Positions 19,401-31,100 of a stretch of 64,000 bases of DNA are shown piece after piece; within the stretch, counting starts at the first letter, position 1, and each line of letters begins with the position of its first letter. Below the pieces are notes generated by a model. The model worked only from the letters and a program-made list of their open reading frames with translations, was not told the origin of the DNA and made no database searches. Origin of the DNA: Undaria pinnatifida (lineage: Eukaryota; Sar; Phaeophyceae; Laminariales; Alariaceae); the NCBI GenBank assembly GCA_012845835.1, contig JABAKD010000016.1, positions 13,691,020 to 13,755,019 on the forward strand. The letters are read 5' to 3'. A program made the position numbers and the translations under genes.

Positions 19401-22400
19401 GATCGTGATCTGTCCGATGTGCGCAACTTCTGCAACACACGTATTTCATACTTGTTGCTGAAAGTGGCAACCTTCTCGAGAGGCCGTCCAACCTAGATAT
19501 TGATTAGTTGATTCACTACACAGGAGAATAGCACGCCAACACATATTGTTGGCGCTCCATTTGCAGTAAATATCGGTATTTTAGTCGCTGTTATTTCGAA
19601 AGTTTTTAACCATCCTTCGCGGTCGCGGTTGCATCGCCGTCCAAAACCTCTAAAAACCCATAAACCCCTGCACAACAAATACAAACAAATTCAAAATGTT
19701 TTTTGTCCCTAAAAACATGTCTCCGACACAAAAAGGGTTAAGACTCGACCTCTAATCCAAGTTGTATATACTGGTACCTGGTGCGCGCGAAGGACATCAA
19801 AAACGAAACACACACAGCGGTCAGAATCGTCGTCGTGTAAGATCATACCTGAGGGCGAGAAGATTTTTCCGCGTAACGTCCAGCCCATAGGCGACCACCA
19901 GATCCGCCACCGACACATCCTCCCCGTTCACTAGGAAACCCGTCAGGGGCATCTTCAGCCTCAGCGTCGACCTGTGCTGTTTCGTCTCCACGTTCTGCAC
20001 ATAAATCGGCAAATCATACGCAACTCCATCCTCCGCCACCACCGACTTCTTTTTCTTCCTCCTGCGCTGCTTCGGAGCGCTCCCATCCCCCCCACTCCCG
20101 TCCATCGCCCCCCCCGCCACCATCGCCTCAAACGAAAACTCAGGCTGGCCATTCCTAAACACGTCACCTCCCCCGCCCCCCACAATCCTATCCCCCACAT
20201 CAGGCGCAGCGCCCCCGACAGCCCACGGGGCGCGCGCAAAACCGGTAGACCCGGGCTCCATTCCCACATAGTCAGACCCACCCGAACCATGCCCTTTGGC
20301 GACAGAAGGCGCTACCTCCAGGGTACCCGCCAGCACCTCAGGGTCAGCTTTCAGCGCCTCTAAAGCTATCCTGCACTGAAGGGGGCGGTCTAATGCGCGG
20401 AGCTCGCCGGCTTTAACACGCATCTCCATGTTGCTGCCGACGAACGTCACGTGCAGTTCGTGAACATCTGGGATCCAGCCGTCCACCCCCTCGTAGGCGG
20501 ATGCCTCGGAGCCATCGGGAGGCTTGAGATGTTCCTCGTCGTAGCGCTTGAGGGCTTCGGCGGCGGCGATAGGGTTGATGAGCATTGAAGATGACCGATC
20601 TGGCGGGAGAATTATGTTCCGAAACGCCCTGTGAATGATAATTGACGTCGGCAAAACAAAGGCGGCACGTCGCGTCGATCAGCGGTGAAAAAGGTCTGGA
20701 CGAAAAAAGTACCCCTATGGACGGAAATTTAAGGATCGTTGGGTGTTAATACGAGTCTCAAACCGGTCTTTATATTTATGTCGAAAGCGGTAGGTTGTAT
20801 TGTAGGTACGGCTTTAAATGTTTCAGCAGCTAAACGTGGGTGAACATTAGTAACTTGGTGGAACTTGCGAGGGAAACAATGACGAAAATAAAAACGGCGA
20901 TTATGATACAGCATCAGCACCGCCGGACCGCCCTTTCTGCTGGGGCAGGGGGTGTCCGCACGTCAATGTAAGGAGCTGCACTACACGCGCGCAGCGTGCA
21001 TAGTGATACTCGTACTGCTGCTCGCATTTCCTAGATGGATGGCAAGATCGATCGCCGCTATCGTCTTGTGTATCGCTGTCATGGGTTAGCCTCAGTTCGG
21101 TTAGACGGTACGTCGTCAACAAGTCATACGTGGGGCAGCTCAGATGTCTATTGGTTACTGATGATCTATGCCTTGCTGGGCAAACAGATCCCCGGACCAT
21201 TAGATCTACATGCCCTACAGATCATAATGCCGAGTGAGAGCCGGGCCTGCACATCACATGACAGCGACAGCTACAGAGTCTAGGTGATCTACAGTAGATC
21301 GTCATCTATCCGAGGTGTGCAGCATTTGTAGCGCGTACTGCTGTGTCATGTTGCACGGAGACTCTTCGAGGCTAATCAGGGCTGGTCGGCGTTGGCTTGG
21401 CGCGCCCAATCAACCCTTCCCAAGGTGTCTCACGAAATACCGTCGAGGAAGCGGGGCAGCCTAGGGTATCACACCATAGGCGCCAGGGTAGCGTTAGGTC
21501 TAGGGTCTGGGGTATCATAGGGCATGGGGAGTGGATTATACCGAGTGGCCCCCGGATGTTGGTTAAAAGCTGAACACACCGCCTGTGAAAAGATAGGCCG
21601 CGCGCGATACTACGGGGCTTAACCGTAGGCCGTTTGCTGAATAAACAGATAACATGCATTCAATGTACTACTGCCGTATGTGGTATTGAGGTTTGAAAGC
21701 CAGCTCGCCCTCGGACATGCCTGGTATGCATAGATAGTACTTCACGTAAAATACTCAGCACTTAAGCCACCGTTGCGTATGATGTGTTATTAGCTGAGAC
21801 CGTACGTGTAGCAGGTGTAGGTGGTCGAAAGAGGCGGCAACGGGCTGACGGTACGTAACGGGGCCTTAACCTTGACTCCATCGTGCATCATCAAGGGCAC
21901 AGTACCAGAGTAGTGGCCGCTCTATGGCGCCGGTTGAGTAGTACCGTTGTCCGTGATAGTGCTTGCCTGCGAATCGTTTAGCACTGATGGAAACAACCAG
22001 TACTGGCAGTATGCGGAGTAGCTTCGGATGCCGAATCAATGTCGGTATTCCGGCTGGCACATGCCGGCGCTATAGAGGGACCACTGCTGTATTAGGAGAC
22101 ACTCGTACCCCCCCCAGCCCGGCGTTTGCACGTGAATTTTTTGTTGTTGCCACCAAACATCATCAGCGGAAGCCAATGTAGAACACGGCAATCATCAAAC
22201 GGCACATAAATGTACTACTGCAGTACTTAATATTCCACGTATCAGAGTACTGTACGCATAACAAATTATTATATTCATACAGCAGACCGTACAGCAGTAC
22301 GTACACGAGTGCGAGCAAGAACAACGGAGCAAACGCAAAAACGGCTGAAAAAACGGATTCTTGTGTTGGCAGATGTCGCGCGACATGTTAACTCCACGCG

Positions 22401-23739
22401 TTATAAAAGTTCAGCAGCAGAAGCTCATACCATATCATACGTTGCAAAGAGCGCAACGCGATAATACTGTATGAGCCGGTCGCCCCGGTGGTTTCGTCGT
22501 TACCTCCGAATGCTACTGCTGTTTTTGCGCTGCTTATCAATTATATTATCTTCGCACTTTCATTAATCTTTCTCCTTCTGTAAACAAGTATTATCTCAGA
22601 TCCAGGGCCATTCTGCAGGCTTTCTCCCCCCTCCCATCTACGATACGCGCCTTCATTTTTATCGCGGGAAGACTTCAGCCATCTCTTTTCTCGTCGACTC
22701 GCATCATATTTAATAGTAATACTCCGGAGTTTAAAGGAGTATTAAATATTGTTAGTAATAGAGTTGGTTCTGGAGTTCGAATCTCATGCGGGTCGACCTT
22801 TTGTGTTTATTTGCACAACTAAAAAAACAAAAGCTGAGAGCAGCGTGGGTAGGCATGCGCAATTCGATGCGAGTCGACGAGGGAAAAAAGGGCTTAAGTC
22901 TTCTCGCGATAAACTTGAAGGCAAACATGAAGGCAAACATGAAGGCAAACATGAAGGCGAACATGAAGGCAAACATGAAGGCAAACATGAAGGCAAACAT
23001 GAAGGCAAACATGGAGGCAAACATGAAGGCAAACATGAAGGCAAACATGGAAGGCATGTACCCCGTAGTGGGGACGGGGGAGAATAGCCTGCTGTAATAG
23101 TGACCCTCGATCTGAGTTACGCCTAGGGAGGGAGCAAGAGAAAGAAGTGCGAAGACAACAAACAGATGGGACGAACAAAACAAAATACCAGGTAATGACG
23201 ATGTCACCCGTGATAACATTTCGCCCTCGTTTACGGCTTGTCCTACTCAAGCCGGCAGCACGAGTAGCTATAAACGACACAACAATGACATGACAATACC
23301 ACCGACGGGGGGGGGCGCAATATAAACAGATGTACCGTACCTAATCATAGTAAGAAACTGCGGGAACTACAGCAGCAGCGTGCCGAATGCCCTCAGTATA
23401 GGCTCCATCTACAACCGCTCTCGAGCAAGCAAATAAATGATGACAGATCAGGCAGGATCGAGGTATCGCAAACACAAAACCGACTAACCTGAGAGCAAGA
23501 AGATTTTCCTTGGTAAAGCCCTGCAGCACCCCGAAGTTAAAGGCCCTGTTTTTCAATGTGCACTTCTCTCCGTCAAGGCGAAACCCTCCGAGAGATAGGT
23601 CCAGCTTCACTCCGCCGGCCTGCTTGTAGATGTTCGTGGGGAGGACCACCAGCTCTCCTCCCTCCAGCCTCAACAGCCTCCTCCGCTTCGGGATGGACGC
23701 CGCCCTCGTCACGGAGAAGCCCTCCACGCCGCCAGCAGA

Positions 23740-23774
<35 letters not shown>

Positions 23775-24846
23775 TTGATGTTGGTGTTGGTGTTGGCGTT
23801 GTTGGTGTTGTTGTTGGCGCTGGTGTCGGTGCTGGTGCTGGTGTTGTTGGTGCTATTGTCGGCGTTGGTGTTGGTGTTGGCGGTGACGTTGTTCCATTTA
23901 CGAGTGAGGACGAACCGTGATGACGATCCCCGCCGTTTGCGGTTGGAGTTCGGGGGGGATCTCGTTGGTGATTTCCTGCCACGAGCATAGTGGAAGCCGA
24001 GGCAGCAGCAAACGCACCACCACCGCCACCACCACCACCACCTCCGCGATCATGAAGAGGCAGCGGTGTTCCTCGAGAATAATGCACCCGAGGACTACCA
24101 TCGGGGTTGGTAATAGCGGTTGCGGGTGGAGAAACAGCTGCAGCAGTAGCAGCAGCAGCGGCAGCAGCGGGGGCGGGGGCGGTGGCAGAAGCGGGGGAAG
24201 CAGCGGCATCAGTAGCAGCAGCAGCCCCAAGATCGTCGGCTCTAGATCGTATGGAAACGGGAGGTGAATCTTCGCTTGCTGCTGCTCGATCATCTCCTTG
24301 TCTCGCCATGTCTTGCGTCTGCTGCCCGCGGCCGTCAGAGGAAGCGATGCTGCTGCTACTCAGCTGCTGCCGTTGTCGCCCCTCGTATCCAACGCCCTGA
24401 GTCAACGCAGCCGTGATGCCGAGCCCGAAGTTTCCAGCAACCTCTACTGTGTGCGTGTCGACGGTCACAATATCTTCATTTGATGAGTTCTCATGTGGAA
24501 TCGAGGGCGTCACTGCCGCCCTTGTCGATGAAGCGCTCTTCGCAGACGGAACTGCTCCTCCTGATGCTGCTGCCGCTGCTGCTGCTGATGCTGCGGCAGC
24601 GGCTGCGGCTTCGGCTGCTGTAGCCGTCGTTGAGGCGGATTCGGATGAGGCGGCTGCGGCTGCGAGGCTCGCGATGGCATCCGCAGCAGACGATCGGTAC
24701 GGTCCGTCAAGGTTGTCGTCGTCGCTCGGCGGGAGCGGGCCCCTACTCTCGAATGTCTTGCCGTGATTGTTGGTGTCACCTTGCTCGAGGCAAGGGCTAT
24801 GACTATGCTGATCGCTCCTGCTGCTGCCTTCCACCGCCATGCTCAT
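16414..24846 (-). CDS. Modular low-complexity protein, three exons
   Basis: I do not recognise the family. On the minus strand the exons are A 24846-23489, B 20628-19849 and C 18031-16414. Both donors read CTCAG|GT and both acceptors give AG|GG. Each internal junction splits an AGG codon, so phase is kept and the product is about 1251 residues. Exon A is Ala/Ser/Gln/Pro/Thr-rich with poly-Ala runs. Module 1 ends in NLLALR and continues across the intron with A(F/C)R(N/D) and an AAE helix; it occurs at A/B and again at B/C, cut at the same point. Module 2 (MEMRVKAGELRALD...DPEVLAGTLEV in B, IELKMTVGELRKAR...DPIVQAGELDV in C) occurs twice. Basic clusters (KRRRLLR, RRRKKKK, KRRRR) precede module 1 or the tail and could be nuclear signals. 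Exon C ends in a charged helix (RHERRKEEARKEYETRQQEL). A nuclear scaffold or regulator is possible, but function is unknown. Further small exons cannot be excluded. Confidence 0.72.
18034..18745 (+). repeat. Repeated blocks in intron B-C, abutting the exon C acceptor
   Basis: A core like AGGGGCTGTTAG followed by a TGGAYRTACAGT-like stretch recurs at about 18053, 18238 and 18333, with a shortened form at 18729. The first copy directly precedes (on the minus strand) the polypyrimidine tract and acceptor of exon C. A longer ~170 bp block at 18079-18245 is repeated at about 18557-18735. The copy at 18318-18362 ends on the minus strand in a decoy acceptor, GTTGCTTTTTCGTCGGCAG, resembling the real GTTGGTTTTTCCGTTGGTAG. 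Confidence 0.75.
19200..19440 (+). repeat. GATCTAC-type dispersed repeat, copy in intron B-C
   Basis: Shares CTACATGCAGATCATG, GGGAGTCGTATGATCTG and TAGATCGTGATCTGTCCGATGTG with copies near 13925-14060, 21180-21340, 25855-26130 and 26140-26520. The sequence is rich in GATC-centred palindromes. No coding frame is conserved between copies. Confidence 0.75.
20629..23488 (-). other. Intron between exons A and B of the modular gene
   Basis: 2.86 kb intron, donor AG|GTTAGT (minus strand, 23488) and acceptor CACAG|GG (20629). It holds a GATCTAC-type repeat (21180-21340), an inverted pair of a TTATCGCGRGAAGACTT..GTCGACTCGC repeat (22650-22705 and 22865-22920), and the 12 bp minisatellite. No further exon was recognised in it. 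Confidence 0.6.
22916..23056 (+). repeat. 12 bp minisatellite GAAGGCAAACAT, about 12 units
   Basis: Near-perfect head-to-tail array with only three point variants (GGCGAAC and two GGAGG/GGAAGG changes). It begins exactly where the minus-oriented copy of the dispersed GTCGACTCGC/TTATCGCGAGAAG repeat ends. Because the unit is a multiple of 3, all frames stay open, which makes spurious ORFs. Confidence 0.95.
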
Positions 24847-25182
24847 GTTTTGAACACCACACAAACACCGAAACAGATATGTCAGAGAGTGAGGAAGCGA
24901 CCCACGAGAGGCTCGCTCTGTCGGCCGCTGGCACAGCAGCAGCAGCAGTAGCAGCAACAGCAGCAGCAGCGAAGCACGAAAAAAGCAAAAAAAATGTTTT
25001 CGAGTTTGGAGTTTGCGCAACTGCAACGGGGGTTTTTATAACACCGGGGAGGCGGTACACGACAGGAACCCCAAAAAAAAGGTTGCCCTCGTTCGTCTGC
25101 TCTACGGTACAGGTACGGACTAGTACGGACCTATCAGTACCGCTCTGGCTGTCTTGTGGTGTGTCTTGTAGCGTTTGTCGAG
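24847..25182. promoter_or_regulatory. Shared divergent promoter region
   Basis: 336 bp separate the start codon of the minus-strand modular gene (24846) from that of BUD23 (25183), so the two are transcribed head to head. On the minus strand a TATAAAAA box lies at 25040-25033, about 190 bp upstream of the modular gene's ATG. A CAG/CTG microsatellite (24937-24971) would fall in its 5' leader. No TATA box is seen on the BUD23 side, common for housekeeping genes. Confidence 0.55.
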
Positions 25183-28100
25183 ATGAGTCGTCCGGAGCTG
25201 CAGACTCCGCCGGAGCTTTTCTACAATGGCAAAATGTCGAGGAAGTACAACTCCAACTCTCGAATGGTCGGAATCCAGGCAGAGATTTCTGATCGCTGCA
25301 TCGAGCTCTTGAACATTGAGGTAAGGCTTGTGGCGTGTGGTGTGGGTTGCCGTCTGGTCTTGTGTATCTGCTTAACAGATGCAGGAAGCAGGACCATGGG
25401 ATTCATCGAGAGAGCTGAGAAGATCCAGGCAGAGATTTCTGATTGCTGCATCGAGCTCTTGAACATTGAGGTATAAGGCTTTTGGCGTGTGGTGTGGGTT
25501 GTGGCGTGTGTCGTGGGTTGCCGTCCGGTCTTGTGTATGCAGGGAGCAGGGCCATGGGATTCATCGAGAGAGCTGAGAAAGAGGAGGAGCCAGTTGACTA
25601 TTCGTGGCTGATGAGACCTATCGATCTACGTAGAGGTGAAGAACTGGAGTTCTGAAAGTCACCTGAATTCGTACTGCTGTTAGTGTATGCCCTCTGGTGG
25701 TATGTACCACTCCACCACGCAACGAAATTACAGGGTACCGGCGACTGCAGCTGCTGTAAGTAGATACTGCTGCCCTGTACGAGTAGCCTGTACGAAGCCC
25801 GTCGCACTACTATTACAAGGTGCGAGGAGGTGTCCCTTGAGCCTTTCACGCATCGGACAGATCATTCATGATCTAGATCTTTAGGGTAGATATATCCCTG
25901 ATCTACATTATCTACACGACGTAGATCATGTTTGCCTGGTGGAGTCGTATGACACGGCTCTTGCGCGCAGCACATGTTTGCCGGGTGGATGGGACCTGTA
26001 CGTGAAGGCTCTTAACACAACTCTCATAACGGTGAGTAAATGACCTATTAATAGACGATCTTGACCGTAATCTGTCTCATGTGTGGAACCTTGACCTTTA
26101 CTTGGAGGGTGGTCCGTAGCCACTCCTGACGCATCCCTGCTTTTTACTGTCTGCACACGCTAGATCACGTTTGCCGGGTGAAATCTACACAATCTATCTG
26201 TATGACACGGCTCTTCTCACGTATTTGCAAGGTGGTATCTGTATGTTGCGCTTCTTGCATAACATGTCGGAAACGGTAGGTAAAGGACTTACTGCTGACT
26301 GCTGTAGACGATCTAAATCGTGATCTGTCCGATTTTGTGGAACTTTTACTTCGAGGGCGTGCCGTTTTTTCCGCAGCCACCCGTGACGCATCCCTTACTT
26401 TCATTATCTGCACGGTCTAGATCACGTTTGCGGGGAGGGTCTTATCTGTATTACACGGCTCTTGCCCGCGTATTTGCCGGGTGGTATTTGCATGGTACGT
26501 TTCTTGCAAAACATGTCATAGTGATGGGAAGATGATCTACCAGGTGGATTATATTATAAAAAATGAAAATACACTCCAGCTGTGAGATCGAAGATTTCGT
26601 CGAAACTCATCTTTGCAAGCTGTGTGTGATACTAAATAATAGATGGTGATCTATCCGTTGTGTAGAACTCTTCAAGGGTGCTAGTCTTATTCTTATAGTC
26701 CCCAGGGGAACTGAAATGACTGAGTCCCGCCAATCCCAAGGATCTCTGGGGACTAGAGTGACTGACTGCCGCCAGTCCCAAGGGTTCCTGGGGACTGAAA
26801 TGACTGGGCCCCGCGAGTCCCGAGGGCACATGGAGGTTGAACTGACTACCCGCAGGACAGGACCCGGAGGGCTGGTCTCTTGACCTTTTGAGCTCGCCTT
26901 TCCTTCGCGGCTTTGCCGTTCATTGCTGTAACCACCCGTGGCGCGCAATTGCGCCGCTGGTTTTATTGTCAACCGCGCCTTCCACGCTGTACCCTCTACT
27001 TTTGTAATACACTCAAACGCAACCCTTGTACATCGTAGAGTTGCCAAAAGTATCCCATGCTACATCCCAGTAGTTTGTCTGCAAAACATGGCCGCAGTTC
27101 TAAAAGTGTTCATGCCGTATAACACGGAAGAAAGCCCACCCCCCTTCGATGACGCACATCCACATGAGCACACCCTGTGGTATCTTTTTTTGGTCGTTTT
27201 TCGACCGTCACTCTATCACCGGGGCACGTTGAATACCACACCCCTTACGAAGGTGCGCCTGAAAACAGCGTTAAACTCCAAAATTATCACACCAACTGGC
27301 GGATATCATCCACCCACAACGCTCACCGGTATGATATGGACACCAGCATGGAGGCAACTGCTTCGCTCCATCAAAGAGGGCCGAACGAGTCTGCGGCCTG
27401 CTCCTGTGCCTCGAGCGACGATCACGTCGTTTTGTTTCCGGGATCAGCCCGCTTGCATTAGCGGTACTAGTACTACCGGCACCACGTCTGCTACTCCTCC
27501 TACCGTGCCAAAAGCCCCAGCTACTGTACCGCCTTTACGACCCCGGTAGTAATCTTGTGGCCAAGGCAACACGAGCTGGAAAGCTTTTCATGTTCACGCG
27601 CCGCAGGCGTGCAGACCCCCCCGCATCAGGGCCCCCCGCAGGGCCGCCGGAGGCCAAAAAATGCGACAATTGCAACACATCCCCGAAAACCACTTCAACC
27701 ACTTCGCAAAGGCGTCTATTAAATGGACACCTAAAACGTTTTTTTCGCCTATGGCGCAAGTCATATAAAGGTGCCTAAACTATTTTTGCGCGTCCGGCGA
27801 GAAGGACGTATTTCCCCCAATAAGGATTCCCCTGAGGCCAAAACCGTCGCGCGGCGCGAGACCGGGTGTTGCCGGGTCCAAGCGTGAATTTTACCATCAC
27901 CGGCATTACATGGGATGGAAAATAAAGCTGGTTTTGGATCAAAAACTCTCACGTGTTAGCGCATCGCTTTTTATCACACCCCTTGTTGCCGGTAGCGCCC
28001 CCTCTGTTGTCGAGCCCCTCGCTGTCACACTCCGGTGTTACCACACCATCTGAAAGCTGGCCGACGTCTGAGCAACCGTTAATACCGTTAGCACACCCCC

Positions 28101-31100
28101 TCGTTAGCACACCCCCTAGCTACGGGGCTCCCGTGCATGTTGCTCATCACCGGGGATGCGTTAGATAGCACACACCCCCACCACAGCACACCCGGTGGTA
28201 ACATTTTCAAAAGTCAAAATGTTATCACCGGGGTGTGCTTTCTTCCGTGTTATACGGTAACCCTTTTGGGTCAAACGACTGCCCAAACGAGAAATGCGAT
28301 ATGGCCACCCGCCTATTATGTTGGAGAGCGCGTTTCTTTAAAAGCATCGTGCTGCGCACGTGTCGCGTGGTATATCTTCCTACGCTGCGCTTCGGATACT
28401 CCTTCTTCCCCAGTATTTCGGGCTGCTTCGTGCAGCCAATGCTCTTGTCGTTTATATTGGTCATTTTCCACTCTGAAGTCCCAAAGTCCCAAAGGCGTTA
28501 ACGCAGCCCCCTACCCTATGCTCTGTGATGTGTGATGCGCTTAAACGTATGCACTCTATCGCAGCCAGGGAAGTCGTGCTTTATCCTCGACGTGGGTTGC
28601 GGGAGCGGGCTCAGCGGCGAAGCGTTGGAGGAGGCCGGACATGTTTGGCTTGGTGTCGACATCAGCCGCGATATGCTTGACGTTGCGAACGAGCGGGAGA
28701 CGGAGTGAGTGACACATGATTGTTTTGCTCGAACGGACACAAAGCATGCGGCAACTATACGTACCCCCCCCCCCCCCCCCCCCCCCCCCGATGCCCCTCT
28801 CATGTACATCCCATCTATTGGTATCGTCTTTGCGCTTTTTCTTGTGGTCCTTCACTTTTTCGTGTCTCAGATCCCGGGTAAAGTAGCAGGCAATCCTCCC
28901 CCCTGCCCGCTACCGTGCATACCTTCCATTTCATCTCGAGAAGAAGTCGGCGTTTTCTTCCTTCGTCGACTCGCGTCGAGTTGTGCATATCATACGTGGT
29001 ATATTATATGATACTTGAGTATAATACAACGGTCGGCTGGCGGAATGCGCGCAGTCTGATTATGTTTCAAGTCTTTTTTAGTACGTACTATCAAATATCC
29101 TAATGAAAAAAACAACCACGCAACGCACCTTTCTGCCTGGCGTTCTGCCCGTTTCCACCAACAACATTGAATGGTGAATGTTGGGCATACAACTCTTTTT
29201 GTGTAAAGCTATCATAGTATCACGGTACACATGGTAGGTGCCATTTCGTCATATTTATCAATTAACACTGCTTGCCCGCTTCCGCGTTCTTGCTTGTTTT
29301 TTTTGTTTTATTTTTCGGACAGTTTCGGCGACTTGTGCCAACAAGATATGGGCACCGGGCTGCCTTTCAGACCGGCCACTTTCGACGGCTGCATCAGCGT
29401 TTCCGCCTTGCAGGTGATGCCGAAATTCGTAACCCTTCTTCGACCACTAAACGTACCACACACTACTCCCAACTAGTTTTTTTTTCCGAAACATGAGTGC
29501 GTTTCTTGAAGGGGTAGTCGCTCCATGCATTCCACAGCTGCCGTGCCTTCACTGCCGGTAAAAGCCGTAAGTCTCGGTCGTGTTGGTCCCGTTTCCTGAT
29601 TCTCGAATACTTTCCATTATAGTTGTAACCGCTATGGCATGGTTACCGTATATGATGGCGGGATAATATGTCGAAGTAGTTACCTGGTCCAACTGCAGCA
29701 TCGAAAACGCGAAGCATCCCTTTCTTGCGGGGTAGAGGGGTAGAGGGTGTGTCTGGAAGTGCAACGAAGAGAGATGTACGACACGCGTGCAGGCGTGATG
29801 GCCTTGGTACCGTTGCATGCTCTTTTCCTTGGATAGGCTATAGGACCGCTCTTTCTCGCCTTTTTGGTCGCTCTATACATAAGACGTGGATGTCCCAAAA
29901 CGGTGTAAAATGCTAGAAACACCAAATATGCTTTATTCGTAGCCTGCCTCGTTCGTTGCGGGGAGAGGAGGATCCTAGAGGAACACGCGCCGTTTTTTTT
30001 GCGCGGTTTGCTTAGGCGGGGGCTTGTGTTTCAGCCGTTTTCGCCACCTGTGGTTTGTATCAGAACGTCCAGGTTCAGGTTGTTCTGCATTTTGGCGTCG
30101 TTTCGGACAAATCTGCAGACTGAAACATCGCTATAATAGGATGAGGCATTATTACGACCCCGTGGTCCTCAAGGTGGCAATGTAATGGAACGGTCTCCCC
30201 CCCCGCCCAGTGCTGTGGGAGGTGCCCGCCTGTGGGATGCTAACGCCCTTGTCGATATCCTAGTGTCCGCGATTTTGCTTTAATCCCCCCTCCCACCCTC
30301 GTTATTCTTTCTACTCTACATGTCGGTTATGCTACTCCCAGAAGACCGAGCAGATGGCCAATTCGATTTTGGGATTACTCCTAGCACCCCCGTTGTTGGT
30401 TCTCTTCTACACACTGCTTATGCTGCCCAGATGACTGACCAGGTGGCCAAGAAGCGCCTTCGCTTGGTGAAAGCAATTTATGCCTGGTCGGCGAAAAGCC
30501 GACGTACTCTGTCCGGCCTTTGCAGGGGTGCGAGGGTCTATGGTCATACGACTACGGCCTTGCACAGACTGAGTACACCCCCCCCCCCCCCCCCCCCCCG
30601 GTCTCCCTGGTCGGGGAAAACCCAACGTGCTCCGTCTCGGCATTGTAAGGATGCTAGGGTGTATGGTGTAAAGTCTAAGGCCATTCATGTTAATGAGACC
30701 ATCCCCCGGTGTTGTTCTTTCTCTTGTACACTGCGGTTGTGCTACACCCAAACTAGCGAATAAGTGGCCAATTCGATTTTGAAATCCCCCCTCCCACCCC
30801 TCATATGTATCCGATGTTGGTTGCTCTTTCTCTGCACAGTGGTTGTGCTACGCGCAGACGACGGAGCAGGTGGCGAAAACGCGTCTCCTTCGTTTCTTCT
30901 CGTCGCTTTACGGAACGCTCAAAAGGGGGTCGCGAGCAGCGCTCCAGTTCTACCCAGACAGCACAGAGCAAGCGGTGCTCATCTCGTCGTGCGCAGCCAG
31001 GTTTGCCCCTTGCTACAGTAGTGTGATATGGTATGGTGTGAAATGAGATGACATGGTTTGCATGATGCGGTATTTTTATAAAGTATGTGGTTTAGTATGT

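Larger units (their letters stand above)
25321..28564 (+). other. BUD23 intron 1, repeat-filled
   Basis: 3.2 kb intron. Besides the duplicated exon end it holds two GATCTAC-type repeats (25855-26520), a CTCCAGCTGTGAG-type repeat (26572-26640) and a ~60 bp minisatellite with CTGGGGACTGAAATGACTG (26698-26830). A short frame, [23 protein letters not shown], lies at 27553-27778 with no family match, and a CACACCCC-rich stretch at 27960-28230. None of this is supported as coding. Confidence 0.6.

Noticed and set aside
22755..22800. B-box-like GAGTTCGAATCTC
   Set aside because: No upstream A box at tRNA spacing and no acceptor stem.
22916..23056. CRISPR-like array
   Set aside because: Units are 12 bp head to tail with no spacers in a eukaryotic intron; a minisatellite.
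22749..23280. Repeated EGKH / KANM / FAFM reading frames
   Set aside because: All arise from the 12 bp minisatellite, which keeps every frame open.
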